Of a stretch of 64,000 nt of DNA, positions 1 to 15,622 are shown in pieces. The stretch is from Halichondria panicea (taxonomy: Eukaryota > Porifera > Demospongiae > Suberitida > Halichondriidae). A model generated the notes under the pieces. It made no database searches, was not told where the DNA came from, and worked only from the letters and a program-made list of their open reading frames with translations. Position numbers and translations under genes: made by a program. The stretch lies in the NCBI RefSeq assembly GCF_963675165.1, contig NC_087391.1, positions 1,321,001 to 1,385,000 of the forward strand. The letters are read 5' to 3'. Within the stretch, counting starts at the first letter, position 1; every line of letters begins with the position of its first letter.

Positions 1-1056
1 ATCCTATGTGATTGGCTAGCTATAATTGCGCATTTACTCCTCTACCATGGTAACTCACGTTTAAACATCAGAAAGTAAAAAGAAAGCATTGTGGAAAAGC
101 TTGCTCTGTCAATAGCTAGCTAGCTACAGGTACTATTGCTTACCGTTCGACACCCCCACCCTGACTCCTCCTCCATGACTAAAGCCTCACAAACTGCTAA
201 AGCCACCCATACCCACAGAGCTGGAGCCAGACAGTGCGCAGTGCAGTGCCAAGGCTCCCAGGCTTCCACTAGCACTAGTCGAGCGCCGCCGCCTTCCCTG
301 AAGGACACCGGTAGAGGGCGGCGGCGCCCGACTACACTAGCACTTGGACTGCACTAGCTTTCTAGCTTGAGAATCTCTTATCAAGTGCCTCACTATCATC
401 TCCTCACTATCTTTTACTTAAATCTAGCGCTACAGTAGTTTCTACTGCAGTAAAGCAACCAAACATATTTAATATGTGGCAACCTGCACAAATTAAAAGT
501 AGACAATAATTATTATCTACATGATCTTGTAGCAAACATGTCTGGGGAAATATCAGAGGGAATTATCCCCTGGCCATATCCTAGCAACTGCATGAAAACA
601 GGATATATAAAGTGTTATTTCGTATAGCTAGTTATTTTCGAGGCACTACATTTTCGCAGTTTTTGCGGATGGACCTGAACGTTGGAAAATTAGTGCTTCG
701 AAAATTTGGAATCATTGCTTACTTCCGGTATTGAAATACCTCCCTTACTATAAGGGTGTGGTCATTTGAATCTCATCTTCGAAAAAAAGTTTAGTTTGAG
801 CAATCTGCGAAAATTTAGTGCCTTGAAAATAACCTGCTGTACGTTATACCTTTATATCATGTTGTCTATAACGTGTAATAAAAGCCAGGTTGCCTCGAGG
901 CATGATTTGAAAACACATAATTAGCATGAGAATCATCGTGTTTTATGCACTATAATAATATAGGCAACTCAGTCTCATGCTATATCTATTACTTATATCC
1001 CTGCTCAAACTATGATCACATGTCTGACCCCCCTAATTCGCTTTAACTCCATACAG
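1..1056. other. Sequence with no firm gene; possible exon at 144-290 (-)
   Basis: No gene can be assigned with confidence. A reverse-strand open stretch at about 144-290 ends at a good donor (GTAAGC, complement of 138-143) and could be a further exon of the CPH-domain gene, but its translation is unusual and matches nothing I recognise. It lies in a GC-rich patch that contains a near-perfect inverted repeat (GTCGAGCGCCGCCGCC at about 278-293 against GGCGGCGGCGCCCGAC at about 316-331), so it may be a structural repeat. A separate inverted-repeat element occupies about 615-835. Confidence 0.3.
615..835. mobile_element. Short inverted-repeat element (MITE-like)
   Basis: The ends are imperfect inverted repeats of about 30-40 bp: GTTATTTTCGAGGCACTA near 630 pairs with TAGTGCCTTGAAAATAAC near 815-832, followed inward by TTTTCGCAG and CTGCGAAAA. 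There is no coding capacity. The end motif is similar in style to the element at 33274-33457. I could not define a target duplication. Confidence 0.6.
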
Positions 1057-1310
1057 ATAAAGTTACAGAAGTCATAGAAATGAATCAAAATCCCGTGTAT
1101 AGTACGAGTACAACTGAAACACCAACTATGGACCATGAAGCTAACCACACCCACCAGTACGAGACTGTGGATACACCCATTGAAATGAATCAGAACCCTG
1201 TGTACAGTGCAACCAATGCTACTAATATTGAAGCTGACTACTATGAGAACGATGGTCTGGGTCCAACAAGAAATGAGCAGCAACCGGAATACGATTATAT
1301 TCAAGTGTGA
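1057..1310 (+). CDS. 3'-terminal exon of a probable membrane receptor (tyrosine-rich tail)
   Basis: The exon follows an acceptor (ccatacag) and enters in phase 1. It reads 84 codons to a TGA at 1308-1310. The product is acidic, has no hydrophobic segment and contains the motif EMNQNPVYS twice, plus ADYYENDG, HQYETVD and a C-terminal YDYIQV. NPxY and clustered tyrosine motifs are typical of cytoplasmic tails that recruit PTB or SH2 adaptor proteins. The Delta-like protein at 13034-20992 has a tail of similar style (NPLY, NPMY, NPYE), so this is probably the tail of another single-pass receptor. The upstream exons must lie before the window or in 1-1056, where I do not recognise them. The duplicated motif suggests an internal tandem duplication in the exon. 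The family is unknown. Confidence 0.55.
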
Positions 1311-1773
1311 AAACTGTACTACAACAAATAGATGAATAACACTTGACTATACCAAGTAGAACTCTAGCTCTTGCCTTTTCTAGTACTATACATACGTGTA
1401 ACTCTGCAGTCTCTTCAGAATCGTTGGTAGAATTGTTGATTTGTTTGCACAAAGTTTCGATTCAACTATGAGTAATACATTCTCGAGGCACTTTTCCATT
1501 TCCCATGTAGATCTTATCAACTAGTGTGTACATGCTTCAAGAGCTTACTTTACCTACATGTGTACATACAATGTCAACATTCCCATCATCATTAATGTAA
1601 GGAATTCATTGATTTGTAACATACAGTCCAGCTAATTAGCTCTTCTATTAGAAACAAACTGTTTAAGCGAAGCAAAACATGCCTTGAGGCATTAAGCATT
1701 TATTGGCCATACCTAAATATATGCTCCTTCCCCCCCCCCCCACACACACACACGCACACACGCCCCCACTCAC
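1311..1773. other. Non-coding spacer and 3' flank
   Basis: This is the 3' flank of the tail exon and intron sequence of the minus-strand CPH gene, with a C-rich and (CA)n run at about 1731-1765. I see no gene in it. Confidence 0.5.
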
Positions 1774-2598
1774 TGGAGTTAGTTGTTTTCTTCTCGTCCT
1801 CCGAGGGCAGTAAGTCCACCTGATGCCAGTACACCCAGTAGGCATCCCCTAGTCCCTCCCACGTGACCTGGGCAGAAGGTGTGCCGTCGTTGGTCTGTAG
1901 ATATACCCCAAAGTCGCCCATGGAGACTGACTCGTAGGTCTCTCTGGCCCGAACCTTCATGCCGGGTTGCAGGACGGTCTTCACGTAACGACCGTACTCT
2001 CGATCAGAGAGGAAGTGGTCTTGTGATTTGTAAGGATTCTTCTTTTCTTTGGCAAGCTGTGTAATGTTATACATGTACGTACGTGAAGTTATAGGGATGA
2101 GGTAAAGACAAAAAAAATTATCATAATATTTACTGCACAAAAAGCTTGGAGTCTGTATAATGAGACAGCAGGTCAGTTAGATAGACACTTTCAAACACAG
2201 TTTTCTACCCATTTCTAAATTTATGCTGTTTTGAAGTACATAGAAACAACGTATATTGCCTGATACATCACACACCACGCACGCACACACGCACACACAT
2301 ACACACACACTGATGGCCTCACTCTCTCCATGGAGAGCAGCTGTGGACAGCACGCACTCATCTCCTCCTCCCTCATCCACACCATATACTCCTGACAGAG
2401 TCCATCTCGAGATGTTTTGAGAGAATTGGCCGTGTTGGTGAGTCTTTTGTCCTCTGAGAGACCACTTGACGAGGTGCTCTGTGCTTCCCTTGAACACTCT
2501 CTGTGTAAACACCTCAACAGGTTTGTAGCTGGCGTTAGGGTCACGGTTCCATCGTCTTTTATAGCTAGAGGGCGTACAAACTTGCTACTTGCCAAGGC
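1774..2598 (-). CDS. CPH-domain protein (CUL7/CUL9/HERC2 type), two internal exons
   Basis: Two phase-compatible exons are visible: about 2323-2598, ending at donor GTGAGG, and 1774-2056, ending at donor GTGAGT in phase 1. The second encodes a CPH-like domain with the core VLQPGMKVRARETYE, then GDFGVYLQTNDGTPS and a YWVYWHQVDLLP end. In CUL7, CUL9/PARC and HERC2 this fold binds p53 or related partners within large ubiquitin ligases. The upstream exon is polar and Cys/Ser rich. Its 5' edge is unclear: the open frame starts after an in-frame TGA, so the acceptor is probably gtgag at about 2599-2603. The phase-1 donor means at least one more exon at lower coordinates, which I did not identify. 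Family membership rests on remembered motif similarity. A pseudogene fragment is possible. Confidence 0.45.
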
Positions 2599-2603
2599 TC
2601 ACT

Positions 2604-3171
2604 CTGCTAGTAGAAATAATTAAATTGTCATGAATAGCTTTGTGTGTGCTAAGCTTCTTTAACACAAGTAGACTACATGGCTTTTATGTGCTCCAGGAAA
2701 CAGACTTTTTGATGATTTTCTTCCAACTGCACTAAAGTACAGACAGCTGTATTTTAGCCGAAAGGTCCCAAGGAGGATAGCTTAGTCTCAATCCCTCCTG
2801 GTAATGACCTCTGTGGCTTGCTAGAGAATAGAACTTAGCTACAAACTAATGTGTATTAGCCATTTCAAATCCGCATGGTTTTCAGTGAGCATCAACTAAG
2901 GTAGTTTTAGGGGCTCATCTGTCTCTCCCCCTTTATTATTTGCAACTCAGACTCAATACATAAGATAACAGGGAGCAGTGCACAATTGTGTAGTAAAAAA
3001 ACAGGACAAAAAATATATCGCAGAAGGAGCATTTATAATTATTTCAAGTCATACCTAACGCTATACAGTACATACTACTTGTGAACGTCACAGTACAGAA
3101 TTATAATTATACATAATGAAAAAACGTCTACCATTAGAACACTATGGGGCATGCGTCATTTGGAGGTGATC
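2604..3171. other. Spacer between the CPH gene and PP1
   Basis: AT-rich sequence with no supported exon on either strand. It should hold the PP1 3' UTR at its right end and intron or 5' flank of the CPH gene at its left. Confidence 0.5.
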
Positions 3172-6403
<3,232 letters not shown>

Positions 6404-6759
6404 CTCTCACTAATTAGCAAATTGAGGGGTGGAAATGTTTGTCAAACAGTTTATGATATTCAAAGCTTCTTGCCGACTTCTCAGAGTGCTCTCCGTCCCA
6501 TAGAGTGTCCACTCTTCTTTAGTAAGGTATGTGATGGTATCACAGTCGCTCAAAACTCACTACAACACACTTTACAGTGGCAGATCACAACGTCCAGAAG
6601 CAGTAGGTTAAAAAAACAACATCAATCACATCCGTTAACGACCACACCCTCTTTCATTAATTATGGGCGGAGCTCATCACAACCTCAACCGGCCACGTGA
6701 GTTGCATCATGGTAATCTGAAAACAGTGGCTCTAGGTTAGCTAGCCTGTAGAGTTAAAG
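6404..6759. promoter_or_regulatory. Divergent intergenic region PP1 / SLC46-like
   Basis: 356 bp separate two divergent start codons, so both promoters must lie here or overlap. An E-box CACGTG is present at about 6693. I see no clear TATA box on either strand. Confidence 0.5.
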
Positions 6760-9700
6760 ATGTCTAAATGCTTGCAGCAAGCGTGGAGGGTACTCCACCA
6801 ACCCAGAGTCTATTTCACAGTGGAGCCAGTCCTTCTAGTCTTCATGTTTGCTCAGTTCCTCTCGTACTCAGCCCTGCAAGTGTTTCTCCACACTAGGATT
6901 TGTGATGGCAATGCCAATTGTACAATAAGGCACACAAACAGCACACCATGCAGCAACATATCAGATTCGGTGCAAGAGCAGCTACAAGAAGATACCTCAC
7001 ATTGGATATTGTATATCAACGTTGTAACTGGATTGCCCACGGTTCTCCTGTCAGTAATCTATGGCAGTACTTCTGACATTGTTGGGAGAAGGCTATTCAT
7101 TGCACTTCCTACAGTGGGTGCACTCTTGAACACAGCTGTTATTCTATTGGTCATTTACATCCCAAGCACACCCCTTTACGTTCTTCTAGTAGGGGCTTTA
7201 TGCACCGGTGTCTATGGCAACTACTCCGTCTTGAATTTTGCAGCCTACTCATACGTTTCAGATGTGAGTGCTAGTCCGGGAAGAACTCGACAAATTGGGA
7301 TACTGGAATCAATGACATATCTCGGAGCAACTCTTAGTCTGTTAATAGGCGGAGTGTGGGCACAGAAAACAGATTCGTTTTTGGGCCCGTTTTGGTGCAT
7401 TTTTGGCTGTTACATTTGTGTGCTGTTGTATACAACAGTTGCTCTACCAGAATCCCTCCACCTCAACACACATAGCAACAGGAGGTCTCGCTTGAGTGGA
7501 CAGGTGCAATACTACCATGGCAACAACTATAACAGCAAGCTACGGAAATGTGGTCGTCATATGAAAGCAGTAGGAGTCAATTTGCTGCAATTCTTAAAAC
7601 TTCTCTTCACCAACTGGAAACTAGCTGTATTAATTATAACCTTTTTTGTTGTTGAGATTAATTTTCTTGGGATTACAGATGTAGTCATTATTTATTCGCT
7701 TGGAAAACCGCTCTGCTGGAACTTTGATCTGGTTGGCTATTTTCTCGCGGCAAAAGTGCTCATGAACGGTGCTGCCTGTCTATTGATTCTCCCTATTCTG
7801 GCGTACTTTAAGGTACACGATAGTATCATTGTCCTAGTCGGTCTAATATCAGGTGCTGCTGCATTGGTTACCATGGGAGTAGCCACCCAGAACTGGACCA
7901 TGTACATTGGTGAGTTCTTACTAATAACAGCACCATTAACTCATTATAAGGTCACCCTAATAGCTAAATTTTCCACATGTAAGGTACCTTGTTGTAATGT
8001 AGTTATTACAAGGTGCTTCACTTTGCATTACATGTGTACAATAGCGGTACACTCCTGACAATAGTGATGTACATTTCATTGTGCTCTGAATGGCTGTAAA
8101 TGGTAGTACAGTACTGTGTGAAGTTGCCATAATTATGACACCTGTGTTGTTCAATGCAGTGCCTGTGATAGGAGCCCTAAGGGGATGTGTGGTGCCTTGC
8201 CTGAGGTCCATGCTCTCAAAAGTAGTTACAAGTGAAAAACTGGGTGAGTCAAGTGTGGTTTTGATGATGTTGACAACAGGAGCAGATTACAGCTCCTGAT
8301 AACCATACAATGTAGCTTGTGGTAGATTGATAGTCCAATGTCCATTCACTACAGTTCATTTAGTCTAGAGAGTAGATTACCACAAATGTGTGAGTAGTTG
8401 TACTTAAATGTAAATATCTTTTGATTGGAGCATTTCTAAGAAATGTTGTTGATACCTATGTGTAGATGAATGACTGAACTACAACATATCCAAAAATGTT
8501 TTCATGGAAACATAAGGTGGTGGGTTTGTGGTGATTAATAGAACAACAGCAAATTGTTATAGTGGGTAATCTGTTAGAGTAATAAAACAGTAATCTTGTA
8601 CAGCTAAGGTCCTAGACTTCATCACATAATTGTTCAATGGTTTGGGTATCCTGGCCATCCCTTTATGGGTGTTACAAATGTTCACAGTGTTTATAATTCA
8701 TGATTTACTGGTTTTCAGGTACACTTTTGGTTAGAGTAATAACTTTTGAAAAATTAATAGCTTAGCTTTCAAATTTCTGTAGTAAGTTTACAGATAAAAG
8801 GGCTACATTTTGATACCAAGAACATCCTATAATGCTTATTCCATTGCTGAGATAACACTGAAAAGCTACATAATTTACTATTTTCTACTGTTTTGATGAC
8901 ATCAGCAGCTGCAAACCACAAACCAATGATACTTTAATCAACCACACAATCATGTAATTAGAGTGGGCGTACAGTTATTGTACGCCCACTTACGTGGTTA
9001 ATTAAAGTGTCATCGATTTGTGGTTAGCAGCTTGTGATGTCATCAAAACAGTAGAAAATAGTAGAATATGTAGTTTTTCAGTGATATCTCAACAATGGAA
9101 TAAGCATAGAGGATGTTCTTGGTATCAAAATGTAGCCCATTTATTTGTAAACTTACCAGATAACTTTTAAAGCTAAGCTATAAAATGTTCAGAAGATATT
9201 ACTCTAACCAAAAGTGTACCTAAAAACCGGTAAATCATGAATTATAGACACTGTGAGCATATGTAAGACCCATAAAGGGATGGCCAGGATATCTAAACCA
9301 TTAAACTATTGTGTGATAAAAGTCTAAGACCTTAGCTGTTTAAGGTTAGTGTTTTATTATGGGGGGTGATCAGTGCCAAAACCTCCAGTTCTTTTTATTT
9401 AGTACTAAAATTATTTGCATGGTAAAGTTCTACATACAAATGACACGCTCTCTCTTATTTGCATGGTGAAGTTCTACATACAAATGATACTCTCATTTGC
9501 ATGGTGAAGTTCTACATACAAAATTAATGACACTCTCTTATTTGCATGGTGAAGTTCTACATACAAATGATACTCTCATTTGCATGGTGAAGTTCAACAT
9601 ACAAATGACACGCTCTCTCTTATTTGCATGGTGATTTTCTACATACAAATGATACTCTTATTTGCATGGTGAAGTTCTACATACGAATGAAAGTTCTACA

Positions 9701-12693
9701 TACAAATAACGCTGCATGGCAAATGATAAGCTTTGACAATGACACTCTCAATTGACTTGAAACCACTCCCATTTTCATCTAAGGAAGGGCTCGGATGAAA
9801 AAGGGAAGGTTGGTTGGAGAACAAACCACTAACTACATAATGTGTGCATGGGTGATCCCAGACCGTCAGAAATGTATTTTATACTCGAGGCTATATATAT
9901 ACGTAGCAACAGAAATAGTATACATGCGTGAGTGGTGAGTGGGGGCACGCGAGTTGTTAGGACTTGTGGGAGCGTGACATTCTTCACGCATGCCCCTAGG
10001 ACAACTGTACAAATATAGCGGCATATATGCAGGGGAGGACACAATTAACATTATATAGTATAGACGGACATTTTAATTAACATATCATCGTTATAACTAC
10101 ATGTTGGACACGCCCGCTCATGTGGCAATCCTTTTTGGTCACATAAGTGGGCGTGTCCAGTAACGGAGTTAAAAATTAAAGATTACTCTCTCTCCCCTGA
10201 GCCTTTTCTTAGGTTCCAGTCTAGCAAATTCACTATGCAAATGCGAGAGTATCATTTGTATGTAGAACTTCACCATGCAAATGAGAGTAATCATTTTGTA
10301 TGTAGAACTTGTCTTCACCATGTAAATGAGAGTATCATTTGTATGTAGAACTTCACCATGTAGCCTCGACTCCAGCCCCTTTCTCAGCGGCTTGGAATCG
10401 AGGCTATTCACCATGCAAATGAGAGTATAATTTGTACGTAGAACTTCACCGTGTAAACGTGAGTATCATTTGTATGTAGAACTTCCGTGCAAATGAGAGT
10501 AGTATCATTTGTATGTAGAACTTCACCATGCAAATAAGAGAGAGCGCCGTCATTTGTATGTAGAACTTCACTATGCAAATGATTTTAGTACTAAATAAAA
10601 AGAGCGGAGGTTTTGGCACTGATCACCCCCCATATTTTATTACTCTAACGGATTACCCACTATAACAATTTGCTGTTGTTCTATTAATCACCACAAACCC
10701 ACCACCTTATGTTTCCATGGAAACATTTTTGGATATGTTGTAGTTCAGTCATTCATCTACATATGGGTATCAACACCATTTCTTAAAAATGCTCCAATCA
10801 AAATATATTTACATTTAAGTACAACTACTCACACATTTGTGGTAATCTACTCTCTAGACTAAATGAACTGTATATCTTATGCACCCACAGCCCAAAATCT
10901 ACCTAGTAGGGAACTCTTCACTAGAATGCTAGCTATTAGTAGCTGCAAGAGTGAGAAAAGAGACTGAAAAAAGCTGCACCATATAGCAGCCATTAATTAC
11001 ATTTTGGCATCCTTTTTAGCAACCATCATGGTTGATCATTTTGCCCCAGATTCCCCATGCAGCATATTAAATGTTGCACGCCAATGTTCAGGTGCCTCTA
11101 CCAAGGCATCAGCACCCGCAGTGCTTTCATTAGTGTTTGTAGTACCAGAAAGAGTTCTAGATCATAAATTTTAATGAATTAGTGTCGTACGTTGTTGTGA
11201 ACTGTAGAAGTGTAGAAGATTTTAAGTCACTATACCTATAAACTCTTTTAGCATTATGAACAAGATAGTTTGTCACCTCTCATGTATACCCCCATACATC
11301 TCACACATCACACAATACACTCCCCTCCCCTCCCCTCCCCACAGGAGTGATGTTCTCTGGTGTTAGTGTAATCGAGGCCGTGTGCACCCTACTAGCATCA
11401 GTGATCTACAACGCCCTGTTCCCAATCACCGTGAAAATCCATCCCGGACTCTGTTTCTTTATCATGGCCGCCTCCCTCGTCGTTCCATTCATTCTCATCT
11501 TGTGAGTATATCACTGTGTGTATAATTAAGAGCGTGTAAAAATAGAGAGGACGTGCAACAGACCATCGACCCTACGTGCGAGCAAAACCAACTATGTACT
11601 GTATACACAAAATCTATTAATAGACTGTACTTTTCCACCACCCCCTTTAGTTTTTGCTCACAAGCTGTTGCATGCCCTCTCTCTACGCCCTTGGTCTAGT
11701 ATTATAGTGTCCAACAATCTAGGCTCTCACTAATAATATATATTTTGCATATCATGCTAAGGAAGCTAGGAATCGTTCATAACTCGGGGATATTGGGAGT
11801 GCAGGATTAGTGTCTGCTGAACTGTGAACTGTGACATAGTTTGAGAAAGAAGCGTGGCCCTAATTAAGAATTAGCGCTAATTATAATTTATGCCTGACAT
11901 AGTATTATCAAGGGCGTATGAAGAGAAGAGGGCATGCAACTCACAATGTATGCTGTGTGTGTGTCATATTATTGATGAGTCAACAGGATATGTTATATAT
12001 TTAGCCAACCGCCCACTAGAGGAGGTTGGTCACGATTAATTAAGATTCACGTGAGCTTATGTTTTCTGTGTAAAAACTCCAAACCGCTGAGTTGGCACTT
12101 TTTATCTACTTTCTTCCATTAGCTCGTTTATCTCTCTTGTATAACATCTCCTGTTAGTTATGAGTCGTAGTAGTTTAACACTATGATTGCTATACCTGCT
12201 ACATCAAGACAGGAGTCAAAGAAACGAAGGATTTGCAGCAGCAACTCAAAGTTTGTAGTTTCTGGCTTGTTGCTTCTAGTACGTAGTGTCACTGAGCATT
12301 GTTAGCATCTTTTACTATTATACTAGTATAGAGAGCTACAAATCTGCAGTATATGTTATAGCTTAGCTACTTTCTCTGTAAGTTTCCGTATATCTTCACC
12401 GTGCACGCACAAAAACAGTGCACATGCAATGCATTCTTTACTATTTTAGACATAAGATCCCGCCCATTTATAACAGGATAGATTAATTGTAGTTGCATGC
12501 CCTCTTCTCTTCATACGCCCTTGGTATTATCACGTATTATGTATATGCATACGTGTACATATTGCTTTTACCTGGTTTATACAGGTCATTGCACCTGGCT
12601 CGAAATAAGCCTGCGAGTTGCTGCTCTCATGTAAATGTTACCCATGGTAACCAGGAGAGGGTGGAAAGAAAGCCACTGCTGGCCACTAACTAA
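6760..12693 (+). CDS. SLC46-like major facilitator transporter
   Basis: Four exons join in phase to 1500 nt (499 aa): 6760-7909, 8160-8243, 11345-11501, 12585-12693. The protein is hydrophobic with about a dozen predicted membrane spans, an N-glycosylatable, Cys-containing first external loop (CNISDSVQEQ), and the MFS loop 2-3 type motif YGSTSDIVGRRLF. The N-terminal VEPVLLVFMFAQFLS and overall layout resemble the SLC46 group (proton-coupled folate transporter SLC46A1 and SLC46A2/3). The substrate cannot be read from sequence. Intron 3 (8244-11344) is swollen by nested foldback DNA. The TAA stop overlaps an AATAAA at 12692-12697, so a very short 3' UTR is possible. The exon 1 reading frame runs into intron sequence to 8058; the GTGAGT donor at 7910 and the conserved continuation after 8160 set the true exon end. 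Confidence 0.75.
8588..9358. mobile_element. Nested palindromic insertion in the left arm of the foldback
   Basis: Two arms of about 330-370 bp (about 8600-8960 and 8975-9345) are inverted copies of each other, for example ACAGCTAAGGTCCTAGACTT against AAAGTCTAAGACCTTAGCTG. The centre is TGGGCGTACAGTTATTGTAC followed by its mirror. The right arm of the host element (about 10605-10640) is continuous where this lies in the left arm, so this is the younger insertion. Its exact ends are unclear. Confidence 0.75.
9413..9715. repeat. Minisatellite, about 31-bp unit, left arm
   Basis: About eight imperfect direct copies of a unit around ATTTGCATGGTGAAGTTCTA with the trailer CATACAAATGA. The inverted partner array is at about 10230-10580. 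Confidence 0.85.
10230..10580. repeat. Minisatellite, right arm (inverted partner)
   Basis: Imperfect copies of CATTTGTATGTAGAACTTCA followed by CCATGCAAATGAGAGT. It is interrupted by a 46-bp micro-MITE at 10361-10406. Confidence 0.85.
10361..10406. mobile_element. 46-bp micro-MITE with 9-bp target duplication
   Basis: The ends TAGCCTCGA and TCGAGGCTA are inverted. The flanks 10352-10360 and 10407-10415 are both TTCACCATG, a perfect 9-bp duplication. It sits inside a minisatellite unit, so the empty site can be read from neighbouring units. Confidence 0.85.
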
Positions 12694-13033
12694 TAAACTT
12701 TTGAATCTACACTCAACTCTATTTATCACAATGCGAATTCCTGCACTTGCAGTTTTCTGAATCTGTTTCTTCTTGAGTTTTGTCACAATCACTATAAATC
12801 AGCACTGCTTGAATATTTAATAATTTTTAGCCATGCACACAACACATAGACACATGCAATTGTAACACACACACACACACACACACAGTAATTAAGACAG
12901 TAAAATTTAAAATTAAGGCCAACTTGTTACAGCACTCGAGCTTGTAACTGTATTGTAAAATGTGCCATGCTGAGTAAAAAGTAAAATAAATTAATTTTGC
13001 AAACTTGAAAATAATTGTTAGTTCATTAGGGGT

Positions 13034-15591
13034 TTAGCTAAACTCGTAAGGGTTCTCTTTAACAGCGGGAATCTCGTGTTCCGAGACGGTTTCCTGTGGT
13101 GTAGTCTTCTTTTTCTTCTCACTTTTTGCTTCCTCCTTCAACGAGGCAAATGCAGTCATCGGGGGCAACATGGCGTAATCGTCACCCCTCACACTTGGGG
13201 CCATTGTTAGCTCAGGGGCAGCTCCACGACTGGGGGAAAGAACGTACGGATTTTCAACGGATGGTGGCACTTCAGCAGTACTAGCAAGGCTCCCAGCTGA
13301 CTTCTGCTTGTTAATGGGTGGGGCAGGTGCCAGACTATCGTACTTTCCAGACTTTATAAAAGAGGACTCTTTGGCTGGAGTTTTTTCTGTTAGACTATCG
13401 TATTTTCCAGACGTCACAAAGACAGGTTGTTGGCCATTTTGAAGTGCAGGTATTGTCTCGTAGTGTCCATTGCTAGCACCTGTAACAGGGAGATACGAAA
13501 CATTATCGGTCAAATACACACCGCTCGAGTTTCTGGGTGGAACATTTGGTGCTTGGTATCCACCACTCTTCTCCAGGGCAACTTGCGAGAGTGCGTACAT
13601 GGGATTCTGTAATGGGCCGAGGTTGTCTTCATTTGAAGAAGATGAATCTCCGAGTCGTTCGTAAGTAGGATCGTTTCTATGGGTGGGGCTTTCGACTCTG
13701 GGGGTGGTGGTCCCATAGGCAGAGCGTAGAGTTCCTGATACGTTGCTAAGGAGCGTGCTGGTGCCGAGGTAGAGAGGGTTATGTTGGGCAGCGTTCCGAG
13801 GAAGTGTCTGATAGTCGGACTCTGTGGGGGGTAGGAAGAGATACGTAGTTTCAAAAAACAAGATGACTTAAGAGCAGCGTGGTTCGTTGTAACATTTTGA
13901 TACCGCTCTGAAGAAAAATAATGCCAACTACAAAATAAAAGACCCCCTAGGCACCAAATGCACTGTTTGCATGTGTACACACTAACTCCGCAACAATGGC
14001 CATCCCGTGTATAATAGCTAAAACTTTTGTTCCCAAAGTGTGTCCGTTATAATTATAAGTAATGTAGATGGGGGACGGGGCAGTCCATAACAAGAAATGC
14101 ACATGTACAAAACATGTGAATATTGCGCTCAATAAGACGAAACCTACATAAACTGTACATCACATGACAAGCGTACGGTGTACATAATGTACATGTAGGC
14201 TTTAATTAGCTACTGCATGCCGTACATGTATATTAGAGCCCTGACCTGTCTCAGTCTCTTTGACGGACAGACAGCAGGCACAGAACCGGACACAGCAGAC
14301 AATAATGGCAATAACGAGCAGTAGGAGGAGAACGGCACCCACCAACCCTCCAACCACTCCACCAATCACGATCACGTTGTCAGGGGTGGTATTGTTGCCT
14401 GGAGGATATAATAGTTGGCAATGTTAGGTCAAAACATCCATAGCCACACAGTGAAATCAATTTGTTGCATGACGAACACTGTATTCTAAATCTATTCTAA
14501 ATCGCTAACAACATTTTTAGAATTACATTTTGGAATCTAAGGATGTCTCCTGGAATCTAGAGACCTACCTGTACCTATGGCAGCACCCGGGTCAATGATG
14601 GATGGAGTACACCCACTGAATGGTGTGGTTGAACCTGAAAGGTGAATGAATGAATACATTACATACATGTATACATGCATAATAATTATGGTACTACATG
14701 TATAATGTCACAATCACATAAGTACGGTGGCCCTGAGTGCTACTCCAGTTGGTAGTTGGCAGTTGGTAGTTGGCAGTTGGTAGTTGGTAGTTGGCAGTTG
14801 GCAGTTGGTAGTTGGCAGTTGGCAGTTGGTAGTTCGCAGTTGGGAGTTGGCAGTTGGTAGTTCGTGACCTTTAAACTTTGCAGTTAGCAAATGTTGTATA
14901 TAGATCTTTGCACTGCCTCTAATCTTTTAACCATAACTTTAAATAGCCTCAATAGAATCTAAAAGTGCCATGCAAAACCTGTTTCTATAATTCCCCCCTC
15001 CCTGCTGGGATCTGGGAATATAGGTACATGAGGATTAGACTTGAAATGATCTCCCTACCTAGATGTGTACATATAAGATTAATATTACCGTCTTAGACTT
15101 AGGCCAGCTAGATATTGGTGCCAGTATCATAATTTAAAAGCAGGCTAATTATTGTTGCAAAGTTTAAAGGTTACGAACTGCCAACTACCAACTGCCAACT
15201 ACCAACTGCCAACTGCCAACTACCAACTGCCAACTACCAACTCCCAACTGCGAACTACCAACTACCAACTGCCAACTACGTGCTTGAACTATCAAGTAGC
15301 AACTGCGAACTACCAACTACGCATTTGAACTATCAAGTATGAACTACCAACTAGAGTAGCGCTCAGGGCCACCGTACATAAGTGTATGTTTAAGCTAATA
15401 ACATGTATACATTTTTCTGCAGTCAACACTTACTCTCCGCTAAAATAGTGCAGTCCTCACAGATGTAACTGTTGTCCTCGATGACGCACCCTTGACCCCC
15501 ACCGCAAGGGAATGCTTCACACGGATTGAACGAGGTCTCACATTGCTGCCCGGTGAAGAGCGAGGGACACTCACACGTGTACGTCGTTAGC

Positions 15592-15622
<31 letters not shown>

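Larger units (their letters stand above)
8352..10870. mobile_element. Foldback element (2.5 kb) with minisatellite arms, TA target
   Basis: The ends CAGTTCATTTAGTCTAGAGAG (from 8352) and the reverse complement ending at 10870 are flanked by TA on both sides (8350-8351, 10871-10872). The outer arms, about 8352-8590 and 10625-10870, are extensive inverted repeats. Inside lie inverted arrays of a roughly 31-bp unit (ATTTGCATGGTGAAGTTCTA in the left array, its reverse complement in the right). There is no coding capacity. A second palindrome interrupts the left arm (about 8588-9358), because the right arm shows the uninterrupted joint. Two very small ORFs in it are chance. Confidence 0.85.

Noticed and set aside
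2221-2595. Gene start at 2595
   Set aside because: The codon is TTG, with an in-frame TGA just upstream; it is an internal exon with an unclear acceptor.
9413-9715. CRISPR-like array of about 31-bp units
   Set aside because: Units are contiguous without unique spacers, mirrored at 10230-10580, and the genome is animal.
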